Positions 27,011 to 35,194 of a DNA stretch of 41,045 nt are shown piece by piece (positions within the stretch are counted from its first letter, which is position 1; each line of letters starts with the position of its first letter). The stretch comes from CAZUFB01 sp048173955. GTDB lineage: Bacteria; Actinomycetota; Coriobacteriia; Coriobacteriales; UMGS124. The notes beneath the pieces were generated by a model, which was not told where the DNA came from, ran no database searches, and saw only the letters and a list, made by a program, of their open reading frames with translations. Location of the stretch: NCBI GenBank assembly GCA_048173955.1, contig DBEYOB010000134.1, positions 1 through 41,045 on the forward strand, in the 5' to 3' direction. The position numbers and the translations under genes were made by a program.

Positions 27011-27099
27011 GATCTGCCGCATGAAAGGGTGCTTGCGAGGCGCTGACTGCAGCCGAGCTGCGCTTTTGCTGCTTGGGAGGCGGGGTGAAGGTCGCGGGC

Positions 27100-27152
27100 G
27101 GCATGCACTCACTGGTTTTCTGACCAGCACTTTTCGAAAATCATGCATTCGG
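27100..27152 (-). repeat. Dispersed intergenic repeat, family B, copy B4
   Basis: On the minus strand: CGAATGCATGA, TTTTCGAAAAGTGCTGGTCA, then GAAAACCAGTGAGTGCATGC. The loop differs from B3 but CTGGT still pairs with ACCAG, so the hairpin is preserved. It lies beyond the ecfT stop. Confidence 0.83.
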
Positions 27153-27284
27153 CGTCATTTTGACCGGCCGACCCCACTCCCGCCTTCGCCACCGACCGGC
27201 TGCCCTCACCCCCGCCTTCGCCATCGACGCCATCGACCAGCCGCCGTCGCCCCGGCTTCGCCTTTGCGCTCGGCTCCCGTCCTC

Positions 27285-28088
27285 CTACACCAGCACCCCG
27301 ATGAGCACGAGGCTCGCGATGTAGGCCGCAAACACGGCGAGCCCCACGAAGTCGACGCCGCGCACCTTGAGGATGTGGTAGTGCGTACGGCCCTCGCCGC
27401 CCACGTAGCAGCGCGCCTCCATGGCGTTGGCGAGCTCCTCGGCATGGCGCAGGGCGCTGGCGAACAGCGGCACCAGAATCGGGACGAAGAACCTGACCCG
27501 GTCGACGAGCCGTCCGTCGTCGAGGCTGGCGCCGCGCGCCGCTTGGGCGGTCATGATGTGGTTGGCCTCGTCGAACAAGGTCGGGACGAAACGGATGGCG
27601 ATGGTGTACATCATCGCAAGCTCGTGCACGGGCATGCCGAGCCGCTCGAAGGGCGACAGCATGCGTTCGAGGCCGTCGGTGATCGAGATGGGCGAGGTCA
27701 CGAGCGAGAACATGACGCCGGCCATCATGAGGGCAAAGATGCGGAACGCCATGTAGACGCTCTGCACGAGCGCCGTGCTGTGGATGGCGAACGGGCCGAT
27801 GTGGAACGCGACCTCGCCGGTCTGCACCAGGAAGATGTTGATGATCGCGGTGAAAATGACGAAGAACCACAGCGGCTTGCAGGCTTGCCAGATCACCTTG
27901 AGCGGGACGTTTGAGAAGGCGACCATCGCGGCGACGAGCGCGGCGACGGGAAGGAGGCCCCACGGCGCGGGCGCCAGGAACACGCTGACCATGAAGACCA
28001 CCATGAGGGTGAACTTCACGCGCGGGTCCATGCGGTGCAGGGGCGACTGCGCGTTGTAGTAGGAGCCGATGGTGATGGTCGAGCTCAT
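27285..28088 (-). CDS. ecfT: ECF transporter transmembrane protein EcfT
   Basis: 267 residues with about five to six helices and the EcfT coupling motifs that contact the two ATPases: ARGASLDDG and EARCYVGGEGRT (the usual A-R-G and related A-R-x pairs). It scaffolds the energy-coupling module with EcfA1 and EcfA2. The ATG overlaps the ecfA2 stop (ATGA). It is the last gene of a ribU-ecfA1-ecfA2-ecfT transcript under the FMN riboswitch. Confidence 0.94.
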   Translation of the reverse strand: MSSTITIGSYYNAQSPLHRMDPRVKFTLMVVFMVSVFLAPAPWGLLPVAALVAAMVAFSNVPLKVIWQACKPLWFFVIFTAIINIFLVQTGEVAFHIGPFAIHSTALVQSVYMAFRIFALMMAGVMFSLVTSPISITDGLERMLSPFERLGMPVHELAMMYTIAIRFVPTLFDEANHIMTAQAARGASLDDGRLVDRVRFFVPILVPLFASALRHAEELANAMEARCYVGGEGRTHYHILKVRGVDFVGLAVFAAYIASLVLIGVLV

Positions 28089-29032
28089 GCGAGGCTCCCT
28101 TCGCCTGCGTCGGTGCCGTCGGTCGCCGGGGTGCCCGCCGGCTCGTCTGCCGATGCCGCAGTGCCCGCCGGCTCGTCTGCCGATGCCGGCCCGCGCTGCC
28201 TGCGCGCCGCGATGGCGTCCGCCAGGTCGTCGATGGTCAGGGGATGGCTGCCGCCGAAGTTCCAGCCGCGGCTTTCGAGGTCGGCGGCGACGCGCGCCGG
28301 CAGCGGCACGTCGAGGCCGACGCGGTGGAGCAGCTCGCCGTGCGAGAACACCGTCGCCGGGTCGCCCTCGTCGACGATGCGCCCGTGGTCGAGCACCACG
28401 ATGCGCTGGGCCGCCTCGGCGACGTCCTCCATGGAATGCGACACCATGACGATGGTGGTGCCGTTGGCGTGCAGGTGCTTCACGATGTCGAAGACCTCGC
28501 GGCGGCCCTGCGGGTCGAGGCCGACCATGGGCTCGTCGAGCGCGAGCACCTTGGGGCGCATCGCGATGATGCCCGCCAGCGCCACACGGCGCTTCTGTCC
28601 GCCCGACAGGTCGAACGGCGACACCTCCGCCACGCGGTCGTAGTCGAGCCCCACCATGTCGAGCGCGTCGCGGACGGCGCGGTCGACCTCCCCGTCGTCC
28701 ATGCCGAGGTTGCGCGGGCCGAAGGCGACGTCGGCGCGCACCGTCTCGGCGAAGAGCTGGTACTCGGGGTACTGCGCGACGAAGCCGACGAGCCGGCGGA
28801 GCTGGCGGCGCTGCTTCTTGTCGGCGGTCGAGAGCCCGTCGACGGTCACCGTGCCCTGCGACGGCAGCTTGGTGCCGTTGCAGTGCTCGGCCAGGGTCGA
28901 CTTGCCCGAGCCGGTGTGGCCAATGATCGCGACGAACTCGCCGTCGTCGATCGTGAGGCAGACGTCGTCGAGCGCGGCGCCGAGCACCTCGGTCGTGTAG
29001 TGGTAGGTCACATGGTCGAAGACTAGCGGCAT
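28085..29032 (-). CDS. ecfA2: ECF transporter ATPase EcfA2
   Basis: 315 residues. ABC ATPase motifs: Walker A GHTGSGKST, Q-loop VAQYPEYQLF, signature LSGGQKRR, Walker B VLALDEP and the switch His in VSHSM. The C-terminal ~35 residues hold two copies of ASADEPAGT, caused by a 28-bp direct DNA repeat (28131-28158 and 28161-28188). This tail is dispensable-looking and may vary between strains. It overlaps the end of ecfA1 by ten bases. Confidence 0.95.
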   Translation of the reverse strand: MPLVFDHVTYHYTTEVLGAALDDVCLTIDDGEFVAIIGHTGSGKSTLAEHCNGTKLPSQGTVTVDGLSTADKKQRRQLRRLVGFVAQYPEYQLFAETVRADVAFGPRNLGMDDGEVDRAVRDALDMVGLDYDRVAEVSPFDLSGGQKRRVALAGIIAMRPKVLALDEPMVGLDPQGRREVFDIVKHLHANGTTIVMVSHSMEDVAEAAQRIVVLDHGRIVDEGDPATVFSHGELLHRVGLDVPLPARVAADLESRGWNFGGSHPLTIDDLADAIAARRQRGPASADEPAGTAASADEPAGTPATDGTDAGEGSLA

Positions 29033-29940
29033 AGCGCGTCCTCCAGCTCCTCGAGGCGGGGGGTGTCGGGCACGTCGACGCCCCGGTCGCGCAGGCGTTT
29101 GGCGAGGCGCATCGCGAACGGCTGCTCCAGCCCGAGCGCGCGCAGGCGGTCGCCGTGGGAGAAGACCTCCTCGGGGGTGCCCGACAGCACGATCTGGCCG
29201 CGCTCCATCACGTGGATGACGTCCGCCTCGAGCGCGTCCTCCATGAAGTGGGTGATGTGGACGATGGTCATGCCCTTGTCGTTGAGCTCGCGCATCACGC
29301 GCCGCACGCCGCGCCGCCCGCGCGGGTCGAGCATCGCGCACGGCTCGTCGAACACGAGGATGTCGGGCTCCATGGCGAGCATGCCGGCGATGCTCACGCG
29401 CTGCTTCTGGCCGCCCGAGAGCTCGGTCGGGTCCGCCTGCGCGTAGTCGGTCATGGCGACGGCCGCCAGCGCCTCGTCCACGCGTCTCACGATCTCGGGC
29501 TGGGGGATGCCCAGGTTCTCGGGGCCGAACGCGACGTCGTCCGCCACGATGCTCGTGACCATCTGGTTGTCGGGGTTCTGGAACACCATGCCGGCGTGGC
29601 GGCGGATCTCGATCTGCTCGTCGAGGTCGCCCGTGTCGAGCCCCATGACGGTGACCCTGCCCTCGTCGGGGGTGAGCAGCGCGTTGATGTGGCGGGCGAG
29701 CGTCGACTTGCCGCTGCCGTTGTGGCCGAGTATGACGACGAACGCCCCGCGCTCGACGGAGAGGTCCACGTGGTCGAGCACGGTGTGCTCCCCGTCGTAC
29801 GAGAAGCTCACGTCCTCGAACCGGATGATCGGGTCCGAGGCGTCCCGCCCGGCCGCGCCCGGATTGGCGGCGGGTGCGGGGCCCTCCCCGGTACCGGTGC
29901 CGTGCGGGGTGGCGATGTCCCCGTGCTGGATGTCTGTCAA
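29023..29940 (-). CDS. ecfA1: ECF transporter ATPase EcfA1
   Basis: 305 residues from TTG 29940, which has AAGGGGGAG immediately upstream; GTG 29958 is an alternative six codons earlier with no ribosome site. Walker A GHNGSGKST, Q-loop VFQNPDNQMVTS, signature LSGGQKQR, Walker B ILVFDEP and the His in ITHFM are all present. The first ~35 residues are a Gly/Ala-rich linker absent from short homologues. With EcfA2 it forms the ATPase heterodimer. A GC hairpin (29963-29992) lies just before it. Confidence 0.93.
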   Translation of the reverse strand: MTDIQHGDIATPHGTGTGEGPAPAANPGAAGRDASDPIIRFEDVSFSYDGEHTVLDHVDLSVERGAFVVILGHNGSGKSTLARHINALLTPDEGRVTVMGLDTGDLDEQIEIRRHAGMVFQNPDNQMVTSIVADDVAFGPENLGIPQPEIVRRVDEALAAVAMTDYAQADPTELSGGQKQRVSIAGMLAMEPDILVFDEPCAMLDPRGRRGVRRVMRELNDKGMTIVHITHFMEDALEADVIHVMERGQIVLSGTPEEVFSHGDRLRALGLEQPFAMRLAKRLRDRGVDVPDTPRLEELEDALCR

Positions 29941-29962
29941 AACTCCCCCTTGTCGCACGAAG

Positions 29963-29992
29963 GCCCGGGGCGCCGTCGGGGCGCACCCGGGC
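29963..29992 (-). other. GC-rich hairpin between ribU and ecfA1
   Basis: GCCCGGG(T)GCGCC pairs with GGCGCCCCGGGC on the minus strand with one bulge. There is no U-tract. It could tune expression of the ATPases relative to ribU, by processing or stability. Confidence 0.4.
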
Positions 29993-30055
29993 TTGCTTGG
30001 ATGTCAGGACTCAAAGCTTGCCGCGCGGCGGCGCCGGCCTGCGCCGGCGGGACGC

Positions 30056-30676
30056 CTACACGTGCGCGCGGCTGTCGCGGTTCTTGATGAGGTTCGAGAC
30101 CGGCTTGTAGATGAGCAGGGTGACGGCGACGTTGATGCCGCACTTGATGAGGTTGAAGGGGATGAGGATCGGCACGACCATGCCGGCGACCGCCTCGACG
30201 GTCACGCCCGGCGTGTAGATGGGCGTGATGACGAAGTTCATCGCGATGGCGAGGACGATGAAGACCACGGCGCCCACGATGAGCGAGACCACGGCGCCCT
30301 TGAAGTTGTGGAAGCGCTTGTAGATGAGGCCGACGACCGGCACCATGCCCGCCATGGCGACCAGGGTGAGCAGCGTGCCGAGCGGGCTCATGATGAGCTT
30401 GGGCAGCCAGCTGATGACCTGCACGATGAAGCCGGCGGCCGGTCCGAACATGAGCGCCGTAATGAGGGTCACGATGCCCGACGGGTCGTACTGGAGCCAC
30501 GGCGCGGGCGGGAAGATGGGGATCTGGATGAAGCTCAGCGCCATGCCCATGGCGCAAAAGATCGCCAGCGTGACGAGCTGGCGCACGTCCCAATGCGCGC
30601 GCTTGGCGGCGGAGCGCCCGGTGGCGGTCTTGGACGTGCCGGTGGTGCCGGTGTTGCTGTCGGTGCTGTTGCTCAT
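30056..30676 (-). CDS. ribU: ECF substrate-binding protein, riboflavin (RibU-type)
   Basis: 206 residues with six hydrophobic helices (VTLAIFCAMGMALSFIQIP, GIVTLITALMFGPAAGFIVQ, GTLLTLVAMAGMVPVVGLIY and others). It captures the vitamin and delivers it to the EcfT-A1-A2 module. The FMN riboswitch upstream is strong evidence that the substrate is riboflavin. The start is ATG 30676 with AAAGGGG upstream; the frame runs to 30739 but then enters the leader. The Ser/Thr/Lys-rich first ~30 residues are cytoplasmic. Confidence 0.93.
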   Translation of the reverse strand: MSNSTDSNTGTTGTSKTATGRSAAKRAHWDVRQLVTLAIFCAMGMALSFIQIPIFPPAPWLQYDPSGIVTLITALMFGPAAGFIVQVISWLPKLIMSPLGTLLTLVAMAGMVPVVGLIYKRFHNFKGAVVSLIVGAVVFIVLAIAMNFVITPIYTPGVTVEAVAGMVVPILIPFNLIKCGINVAVTLLIYKPVSNLIKNRDSRAHV

Positions 30677-30737
30677 GCTTAACCCCTTTGTCTCGCGGCC
30701 GGCCTTGCCGGCCAGGCTGATATGGGGCACGGGAGCC

Positions 30738-30776
30738 ACAAAAAAGGGACCCGTGCACGGCTGCAGCGGGTCCCTT
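30738..30776 (-). terminator. Riboswitch intrinsic terminator
   Basis: On the minus strand AAGGGACCCG, a 13-base loop, then CGGGTCCCTTTTTT. It lies between the aptamer and ribU, so FMN binding probably stops transcription here. Confidence 0.9.
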
Positions 30777-30800
30777 CAAGCGCGTCGAAAGAACGTGACG

Positions 30801-30938
30801 TGCTCTCCGTTACTTTCATCCGGACTATACCGTCGGCCCCGGATTCGCACCGGATCGGCCAGCCACGTTCGCTGGTTCGCGGGCTCGGGCCGCGCGGGCC
30901 CATACCGCCGGTGAGGATTTGCACCTCGCCCCGTAACA
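30801..30938 (-). ncRNA. FMN riboswitch (RFN element)
   Basis: The conserved blocks appear in order on the minus strand: GGGGCGAGGTGCAAATCC, TCACCGGCGGTA, AGCCCGCGAACC, CCGGTGCGAATCCGGGGCC and GACGGTATAGTCCGGATG followed by AAAG. The P1 arms are near 30938 and 30801. The variable P3 helix is GGCCCGCGCGGCC-like. This is a textbook RFN aptamer controlling riboflavin uptake. Confidence 0.97.
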
Positions 30939-30952
30939 GATACGCATCACGA

Positions 30953-30981
30953 ATCATACACATCGCGTATGGGGTTTGCAA
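30953..30981 (-). promoter_or_regulatory. Promoter of the riboflavin ECF operon
   Basis: On the minus strand TTGCAA, 17 bases, TATGAT. The predicted start is about 10 nt before the aptamer. The divergent YARHG gene has weaker TATGCT boxes at 31134 and 31139, and TTCAGG-GAGTT-CCTGAA (31068-31084) is a possible operator between them. Confidence 0.8.
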
Positions 30982-31206
30982 GGGGGCGGTAAAGGCGGCA
31001 AAACGTAGTCCGATGCCGGGGCCATCGGCGAGGGGCGTCGCGGGGTCGTCGGTTTCGACTTGCCGTTTTCAGGGAGTTCCTGAACGATCGCCTGTAGGCG
31101 AGCGCTCGCGGGCGGCGTCTGGCGAGGCCGCGGTATGCTATGCTGGTAGAAACAAAAGGGGCGCGCCTGCCGGCGCCGCCGATTGGTCGACGAAGGGAAG
31201 ACGGCC

Positions 31207-32421
31207 ATGTCTGCCATGCCGCGCAATGCTTGTTCGGGAAGGCCGTTCGCGCTGGGTGCCGGATGCGCGCTGCTCCTCGGGGCGGCGCTCTGCCTTCCGG
31301 CTTTGCCGGCGGCGGGGGGAGAAGGCCCGGACCTCCTTGCCGCACCGGTCTCCCGGGCCCAGGCGTCGATGCCGGCCGACCCGGCGACGTCGGATTTCGT
31401 GTTCCCCCGCAGCTCCTACGAGCTGCTCACCGAGGCCGAGGTCGACGCGTGCAGCAGCTACCAGCTCTACATCGCGCGCAACGAGATCTTCGCCCGCCAC
31501 GGCTACATCTTCGTCTACGACGATTTGCGCGCCCGCTTCTCGTCGATGGCGTGGTACACGCCCCTCTATACCGAAGCCCAGTTCTCATGGAGCCTGTTCA
31601 ACGAGGTCGAGGAGGCGAACATCGCGCTCATCCAGCGACGCGAGGCGGAGCTCGCCGGGACCGCGCAGCGTCTCGAGTACGTGTTCCCCGCAAGCTCGTC
31701 GCAGCTGCTCACCGAGGCCGACCTGCGGTACTGCACCGCCTACGAGCTCTATCTGGCGCGCAACGAGATTTTCGCCCGCCACGGCTACATCTTCGAGAGC
31801 GCCGATTTGCGGGAGCATTTCGGCTCCACCTCGTGGTACGTTCCCCGCTACACGGCCGACGAGTTCCAGTGGGAGTGGCTGAGCTCCGTCGAGATGAAGA
31901 ACATCGCCCTCATCCAGGAGCGCGAGAGCTATCTGGCGGGTGCCTCCGCCGGGTCGGGGGCCTCGGGCGTCGCGAGCGGCCACGTCGCCGCCGACTGGAT
32001 CTCGTTCGAGCTGCCCCAGAGCTGGATCGGCTACGTGGACGTGGTCTTCAGCCAGACGAACGGCGCGCCGAGCGTCACGGTGTCGTACCGCGGCAACCCG
32101 GACATGGTGCTCGTGAGCTTCTACCGGGTCGATGCGTCGACGCAGATCAACGCGGGCGACATCGGCTCGGGCCTGGTGTCGTGGTGGGACGACGGGCACG
32201 GCCACCGCATCGAGATGTGGGGGCGCAACTACGTGTTCCAGACGCAGACGCTGGGGACGGCGGCGTACCCGAACGCCTATGTCGAGGCGGCTCTCATCGA
32301 CCTGAGCACGGGCGGCGCATACACCGTCGAGACGGCCCGCCTGTCGAACCAGGGGAACGGCAGCGCCGACGGCTACGACTTCTACAGCGGGGCGATTGCG
32401 CCGACGGTTTCCGTCTCATAG
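31207..32421 (+). CDS. Exported protein with two YARHG domains
   Basis: 404 residues. A signal peptide (GAGCALLLGAALCLPALPAA, ~17-36) is followed by two YARHG units at about 68-150 and 160-246, each with YxLYxARNEIFARHGYIF. The C-terminal ~145 residues (SFELPQSWIGYVDVVFSQTN and on) resemble a secreted beta-rich domain I cannot name. YARHG domains are extracellular and thought to bind or sit near peptidoglycan; the function is unknown. The two units are 85-90% identical in DNA over the ~48 bp coding the core motif, pointing to a recent or homogenised duplication. GGGAAG precedes ATG 31207. Confidence 0.87.
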   Translation: MSAMPRNACSGRPFALGAGCALLLGAALCLPALPAAGGEGPDLLAAPVSRAQASMPADPATSDFVFPRSSYELLTEAEVDACSSYQLYIARNEIFARHGYIFVYDDLRARFSSMAWYTPLYTEAQFSWSLFNEVEEANIALIQRREAELAGTAQRLEYVFPASSSQLLTEADLRYCTAYELYLARNEIFARHGYIFESADLREHFGSTSWYVPRYTADEFQWEWLSSVEMKNIALIQERESYLAGASAGSGASGVASGHVAADWISFELPQSWIGYVDVVFSQTNGAPSVTVSYRGNPDMVLVSFYRVDASTQINAGDIGSGLVSWWDDGHGHRIEMWGRNYVFQTQTLGTAAYPNAYVEAALIDLSTGGAYTVETARLSNQGNGSADGYDFYSGAIAPTVSVS

Positions 32422-32475
32422 CGGGGAGGGGGTCGGGGCGCCGTCTGTCGGTGGAGAGGTGCAACCGACCGCATC

Positions 32476-32526
32476 TATATGTTGACAGCATATAGATGGA
32501 CGGAGTATATATGTCATCGACATATA
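32476..32526 (+). promoter_or_regulatory. padR promoter with two identical-type operators
   Basis: Two sites of form TATATG-N7-CATATA at 32476-32494 and 32508-32526, centres 32 bp apart (about three helical turns). The first has further symmetry (CATCTATATG with CATATAGATG). A promoter threads between them: TTGACA (32482-32487) in the spacer of site 1, 18 bases, TATATA (32506-32511) entering site 2. A repressor on both sites would mask both promoter boxes. Confidence 0.85.
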
Positions 32527-32572
32527 CATGCCCGTCCGGGGCTGACCGATTGGGACGAGGGGAGGCGCGCCC

Positions 32573-33046
32573 ATGCCGCGCAAAGCTTGCATGCAGTCCG
32601 ATGCGGAAGGGGACGCACCCGTCGCCGCGCGGCCCTGCTGCCGGCGCAGGACCGGCGGAGGAGGGGCGCTGGTCGAACCGGCCGCCCTCGCCGCGCTGCT
32701 CGCCGCGGGCGGCTGCGGGTACGACATGCGCCGCGCGATCGTCGAACGGACCGGCGGTGCGATCGACGTCGACGTGGGCGGGCTCTATCGGTCGCTGCGC
32801 CGGCTCGAGGAGGACGGCGCGGTCGTCTCCCGCTGGAGCGAGGGCGAGGTCGGCCCGCGGCGGCGCGAGTACGAGCTGACCGAGCAGGGGCTTGCGCTCG
32901 CCGAGCAGTGGGTTGAGGCGCTGCGCAGGCGCCAGCGGGTGAGCGAGCTGTTGGCGGGGATGCTCGAAGAGGGTTTACGGGATGCGCGCGACGGCGGCGC
33001 GCGGGGGGAAGCCCGCGCACCGGAGACGCCGGGGCATCTGTCATAG
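32573..33046 (+). CDS. PadR-family transcriptional regulator
   Basis: 157 residues. A winged-helix domain covers ~30-105 (ALLAAGGCGYDMRRAIVERTG, VGGLYRSLRRLEEDGAV and the wing GPRRREYELTEQG), then a C-terminal dimerisation helix. The first 30 residues contain Cys6 and a CC pair, which may sense thiols or metal. The twin palindromes overlapping its promoter suggest autorepression, as is usual in PadR genes. GGGGAGG precedes ATG 32573. The NifX-like gene follows 57 bases later and is probably co-regulated. Confidence 0.9.
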   Translation: MPRKACMQSDAEGDAPVAARPCCRRRTGGGGALVEPAALAALLAAGGCGYDMRRAIVERTGGAIDVDVGGLYRSLRRLEEDGAVVSRWSEGEVGPRRREYELTEQGLALAEQWVEALRRRQRVSELLAGMLEEGLRDARDGGARGEARAPETPGHLS

Positions 33047-33103
33047 AGCCCGCGGGGCGCGGATGCGGCGCCGTGCGGACGACGAGAGGAAAGGATCTGC
33101 ATC

Positions 33104-33487
33104 ATGCCTGGTATGACGGTCAAGCTGGCGGTTCCCACGACGGGCAAGCCGGGTCTGGAGTCCACGCGCTCCGAGCATTTCGGCCACTGCGACTGTTTCA
33201 CGATCATCGACATCGACGACGGCGAGATCAAGTCGGTCTCGGGCATCGACTGCCCCGAGCACGTCGAGGGCGGCTGCCTGCGCCCGGTGAACGCGCTCGC
33301 CGAGGCCGGCGTGACCGCCATCGTCGCCGCCGGTATGGGCATGCGCCCGCTCATGGGCTTCAACCAGGCCGGCATCGCTGTGCTGCACGACGCGACCGAG
33401 CCCAACGTCGGCAAGGTCGCCGAGCTCGTGGCGCAGGGTCGCGTGCCGGTCATGTCGCCCGAGGTAGCCTGCAACCATCACCACTAG
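33104..33487 (+). CDS. NifX/NafY-like iron-molybdenum cofactor-binding domain protein
   Basis: 127 residues of the dinitrogenase FeMo-cofactor biosynthesis family, single-domain (MTH1175-like). It starts with VKLAVPTTGKPG, has SEHFGHCDCFTIIDID, then CPEHVEGGCLRPVNALAEAGVTAIVAAGMGMRP, and ends CNHHH. The fold binds iron-sulfur or metal-sulfur clusters; no nitrogenase genes are present, so it probably acts in iron-sulfur or other metal handling. It pairs with padR, a common arrangement. GAGGAAAGGA lies upstream; ATG 33113 is an alternative start. Confidence 0.9.
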   Translation: MPGMTVKLAVPTTGKPGLESTRSEHFGHCDCFTIIDIDDGEIKSVSGIDCPEHVEGGCLRPVNALAEAGVTAIVAAGMGMRPLMGFNQAGIAVLHDATEPNVGKVAELVAQGRVPVMSPEVACNHHH

Positions 33488-33488
33488 G

Positions 33489-33521
33489 CGCCAAGCCGGC
33501 GCTTAGGCGGCTGGCGTTTTC
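33489..33521 (+). terminator. Terminator after the NifX-like gene
   Basis: CGCC(A)AGCCG pairs with CGGCTGGCG, then TTTTC. It ends the padR transcript. Confidence 0.7.
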
Positions 33522-33557
33522 TGTCCGAGATCGCCGCGCCCGCTGCCGGGCGCTGAA

Positions 33558-33596
33558 GGCGGGGCCGGTCGGCGTTTCGACGCCGCCGGCCCCGCC
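33558..33596. other. Strong hairpin upstream of the alcohol dehydrogenase
   Basis: GGCGGGGCCGG(T)CGGCGT pairs with its complement ending GGCCCCGCC, about 17 bp with one bulge. No U-tract follows. It could be a second terminator or a leader structure. Confidence 0.5.
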
Positions 33597-33687
33597 TGCA
33601 TGTCGGGAGGGCTGCACGGGCGGGCGCGGTATACTTGCGGGGTTCCGCCCGCGGGGCGGCGGCGAGGCGACGGGAAAGGGGACGACC

Positions 33688-34734
33688 ATGAAGGCGCTGG
33701 TTCACGACGGGTGCGGCGGGATTGCCATCCAAGAGCGGCCGATGCCCCACCCGATCGACCCGACCGACGCTGTGGTGCGCGTCACCCGCTCGACGATCTG
33801 CACGAGCGACCTGCATATCATCCACGGTGCCGTGCCGCGCGCCATGCCCGACACCGTGCTTGGCCACGAGTTTGTGGGCGTGGTGGAGGAAGTCGGGTCG
33901 GCCGTCGTGCGCTTCAGGCCCGGTGACCGCGTTGCCGTGAATGTCGAGACGTTCTGCGGCGAATGCTTCTTCTGCAAGCGCGGCTACGTGAACAACTGCG
34001 AGCACGGTGGATGGGAGCTCGGGTGCCGCATCGATGGCTGCCAGGCCGAATATGTGCGCGTGCCCTATGCCGACAACGCCTTCACGGCGATTCCCGACAG
34101 CGTGTCCGACGAGGATGCCCTGTTCCTCGGCGACATCCTCGCGACCGGGTTTTGGGGTGCCGAGCTCGCCGAGATCGAGCCCGGTTCGACCGTTGCGGTG
34201 ATCGGCGCCGGTCCGGTCGGCCTCACCACGATGATGTGCGCGCGGCTTTATGGACCCGCGAGCATCGTGGCGCTCGAGATCGACCCGGTGCGCCGGCAGC
34301 TCGCGCTTGCGCAGGGGCTCGCCGATGTCGCGTTCGACCCGAGCGCCTGCGACGTGGGGGCAGCCGTGCGCAGGCTTACCTGCGGACGCGGGGCCGATGC
34401 GGTGGTCGAGGCGGCCGGCGGGCCCGACACGTTCCAGACGGCCTGGCGCATCGCGCGGCCCAACGCCGTCGTGGTCGTCTCCGCCATGTACGAGTGCGAC
34501 CAGGTGCTGCCCCTTCCCTCGATGTATGGGAAGAACCTCACGTTCAAGACGGGAGGCGTGGATGCCCACGGCCTGGACCGCGTGATGCGCCTCATCGAGG
34601 AGGGCCGCATCGACACGTCCTGCCTCGTTTCCAAGCGCTATGCGCTCAACGACATCCTCGAGGCCTACCGTGCGTTTGAGGCGCGCGAGGACGACTGCCT
34701 CAAGGTGGTCGTCACGCCGTGGGAGGAGCGCTAG
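33688..34734 (+). CDS. Zinc-dependent alcohol dehydrogenase (MDR family)
   Basis: 348 residues. Catalytic zinc ligands are in the CTSDLHIIHG and GHEFVGVVEEVGS segments (Cys, then His-Glu). The structural zinc lobe is C-x2-C-x2-C-x7-C (CGECFFCKRGYVNNC). NAD binding is at AVIGAGPVGL. Substrate: secondary alcohols or sugar alcohols are typical of this group, but it cannot be fixed here. ATG 33688 follows GGGAAAGGGG. A TATACT box at 33630 lacks a clear -35. The gene stands alone and is followed by a 518-bp gene-free region. Confidence 0.92.
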   Translation: MKALVHDGCGGIAIQERPMPHPIDPTDAVVRVTRSTICTSDLHIIHGAVPRAMPDTVLGHEFVGVVEEVGSAVVRFRPGDRVAVNVETFCGECFFCKRGYVNNCEHGGWELGCRIDGCQAEYVRVPYADNAFTAIPDSVSDEDALFLGDILATGFWGAELAEIEPGSTVAVIGAGPVGLTTMMCARLYGPASIVALEIDPVRRQLALAQGLADVAFDPSACDVGAAVRRLTCGRGADAVVEAAGGPDTFQTAWRIARPNAVVVVSAMYECDQVLPLPSMYGKNLTFKTGGVDAHGLDRVMRLIEEGRIDTSCLVSKRYALNDILEAYRAFEAREDDCLKVVVTPWEER

Positions 34735-35122
34735 GGTCGAGAGGGGTCGAACCGGCGGTGTCGTGCCGAACTGGCGCCGAGCTCCGGCCCGCGGTGGTGT
34801 TGCCGGGCCTTGCGGTGTTCGATTCGACCTTCTGACGGCGCCCGCGTGACAGGTAACGCACCGTCAACGTATCTTTTTTCGCGTAGTGTACGAAGCCGGA
34901 GGTCGAAACGGGCGGCTTGTCTGTCTTTCGAGCGCCTCGGGATGCCGCTGAAGAAGGGAGCATCTGAGGTTGGAAGGCATAATGCCTGTTCAGCATTGCG
35001 CGGCCTGTTTGTTCCGTACTGCATACTACAATATCAAATCCCTCATTTCGTACACAGCGGCGAAAAACGTATGGCCGGATGCGGTTTTCTGTCACGTGGG
35101 GGTGGATGGCGGGAGACTGAGG
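34735..35122. other. Gene-free region, becoming AT-rich toward the initiator tRNA
   Basis: Weak stems only, e.g. GGCCCG/CGGGCC near 34790-34810 that may end the dehydrogenase transcript, and the small palindrome GGCATAATGCC (34976-34986). Open frames here have no coding character. Base composition shifts to lower GC from about 34850 to 35520. Confidence 0.5.
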
Positions 35123-35150
35123 TTGCCTTGGGATGTGCCAAGTGTATATT
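35123..35150 (+). promoter_or_regulatory. Upstream candidate promoter for tRNA-fMet
   Basis: TTGCCT, 16 bases, TATATT. It could act in tandem with the nearer promoter at 35195-35223. Confidence 0.45.
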
Positions 35151-35194
35151 TATATGGCGACATCGTGTAGCTGTACTATGCGACGAGGTTGTCG

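Noticed and set aside
26840..27110. GC-rich ATGCG-type repeats as a possible CRISPR array
   Set aside because: The repeats are imperfect, directly abutting and too short, with no unique spacers and no cas genes.
32496..32572. An earlier padR start at ATG 32496 or GTG in the same region
   Set aside because: These would lie inside the promoter/operator region and in another frame or without a ribosome site; ATG 32573 has GGGGAGG.
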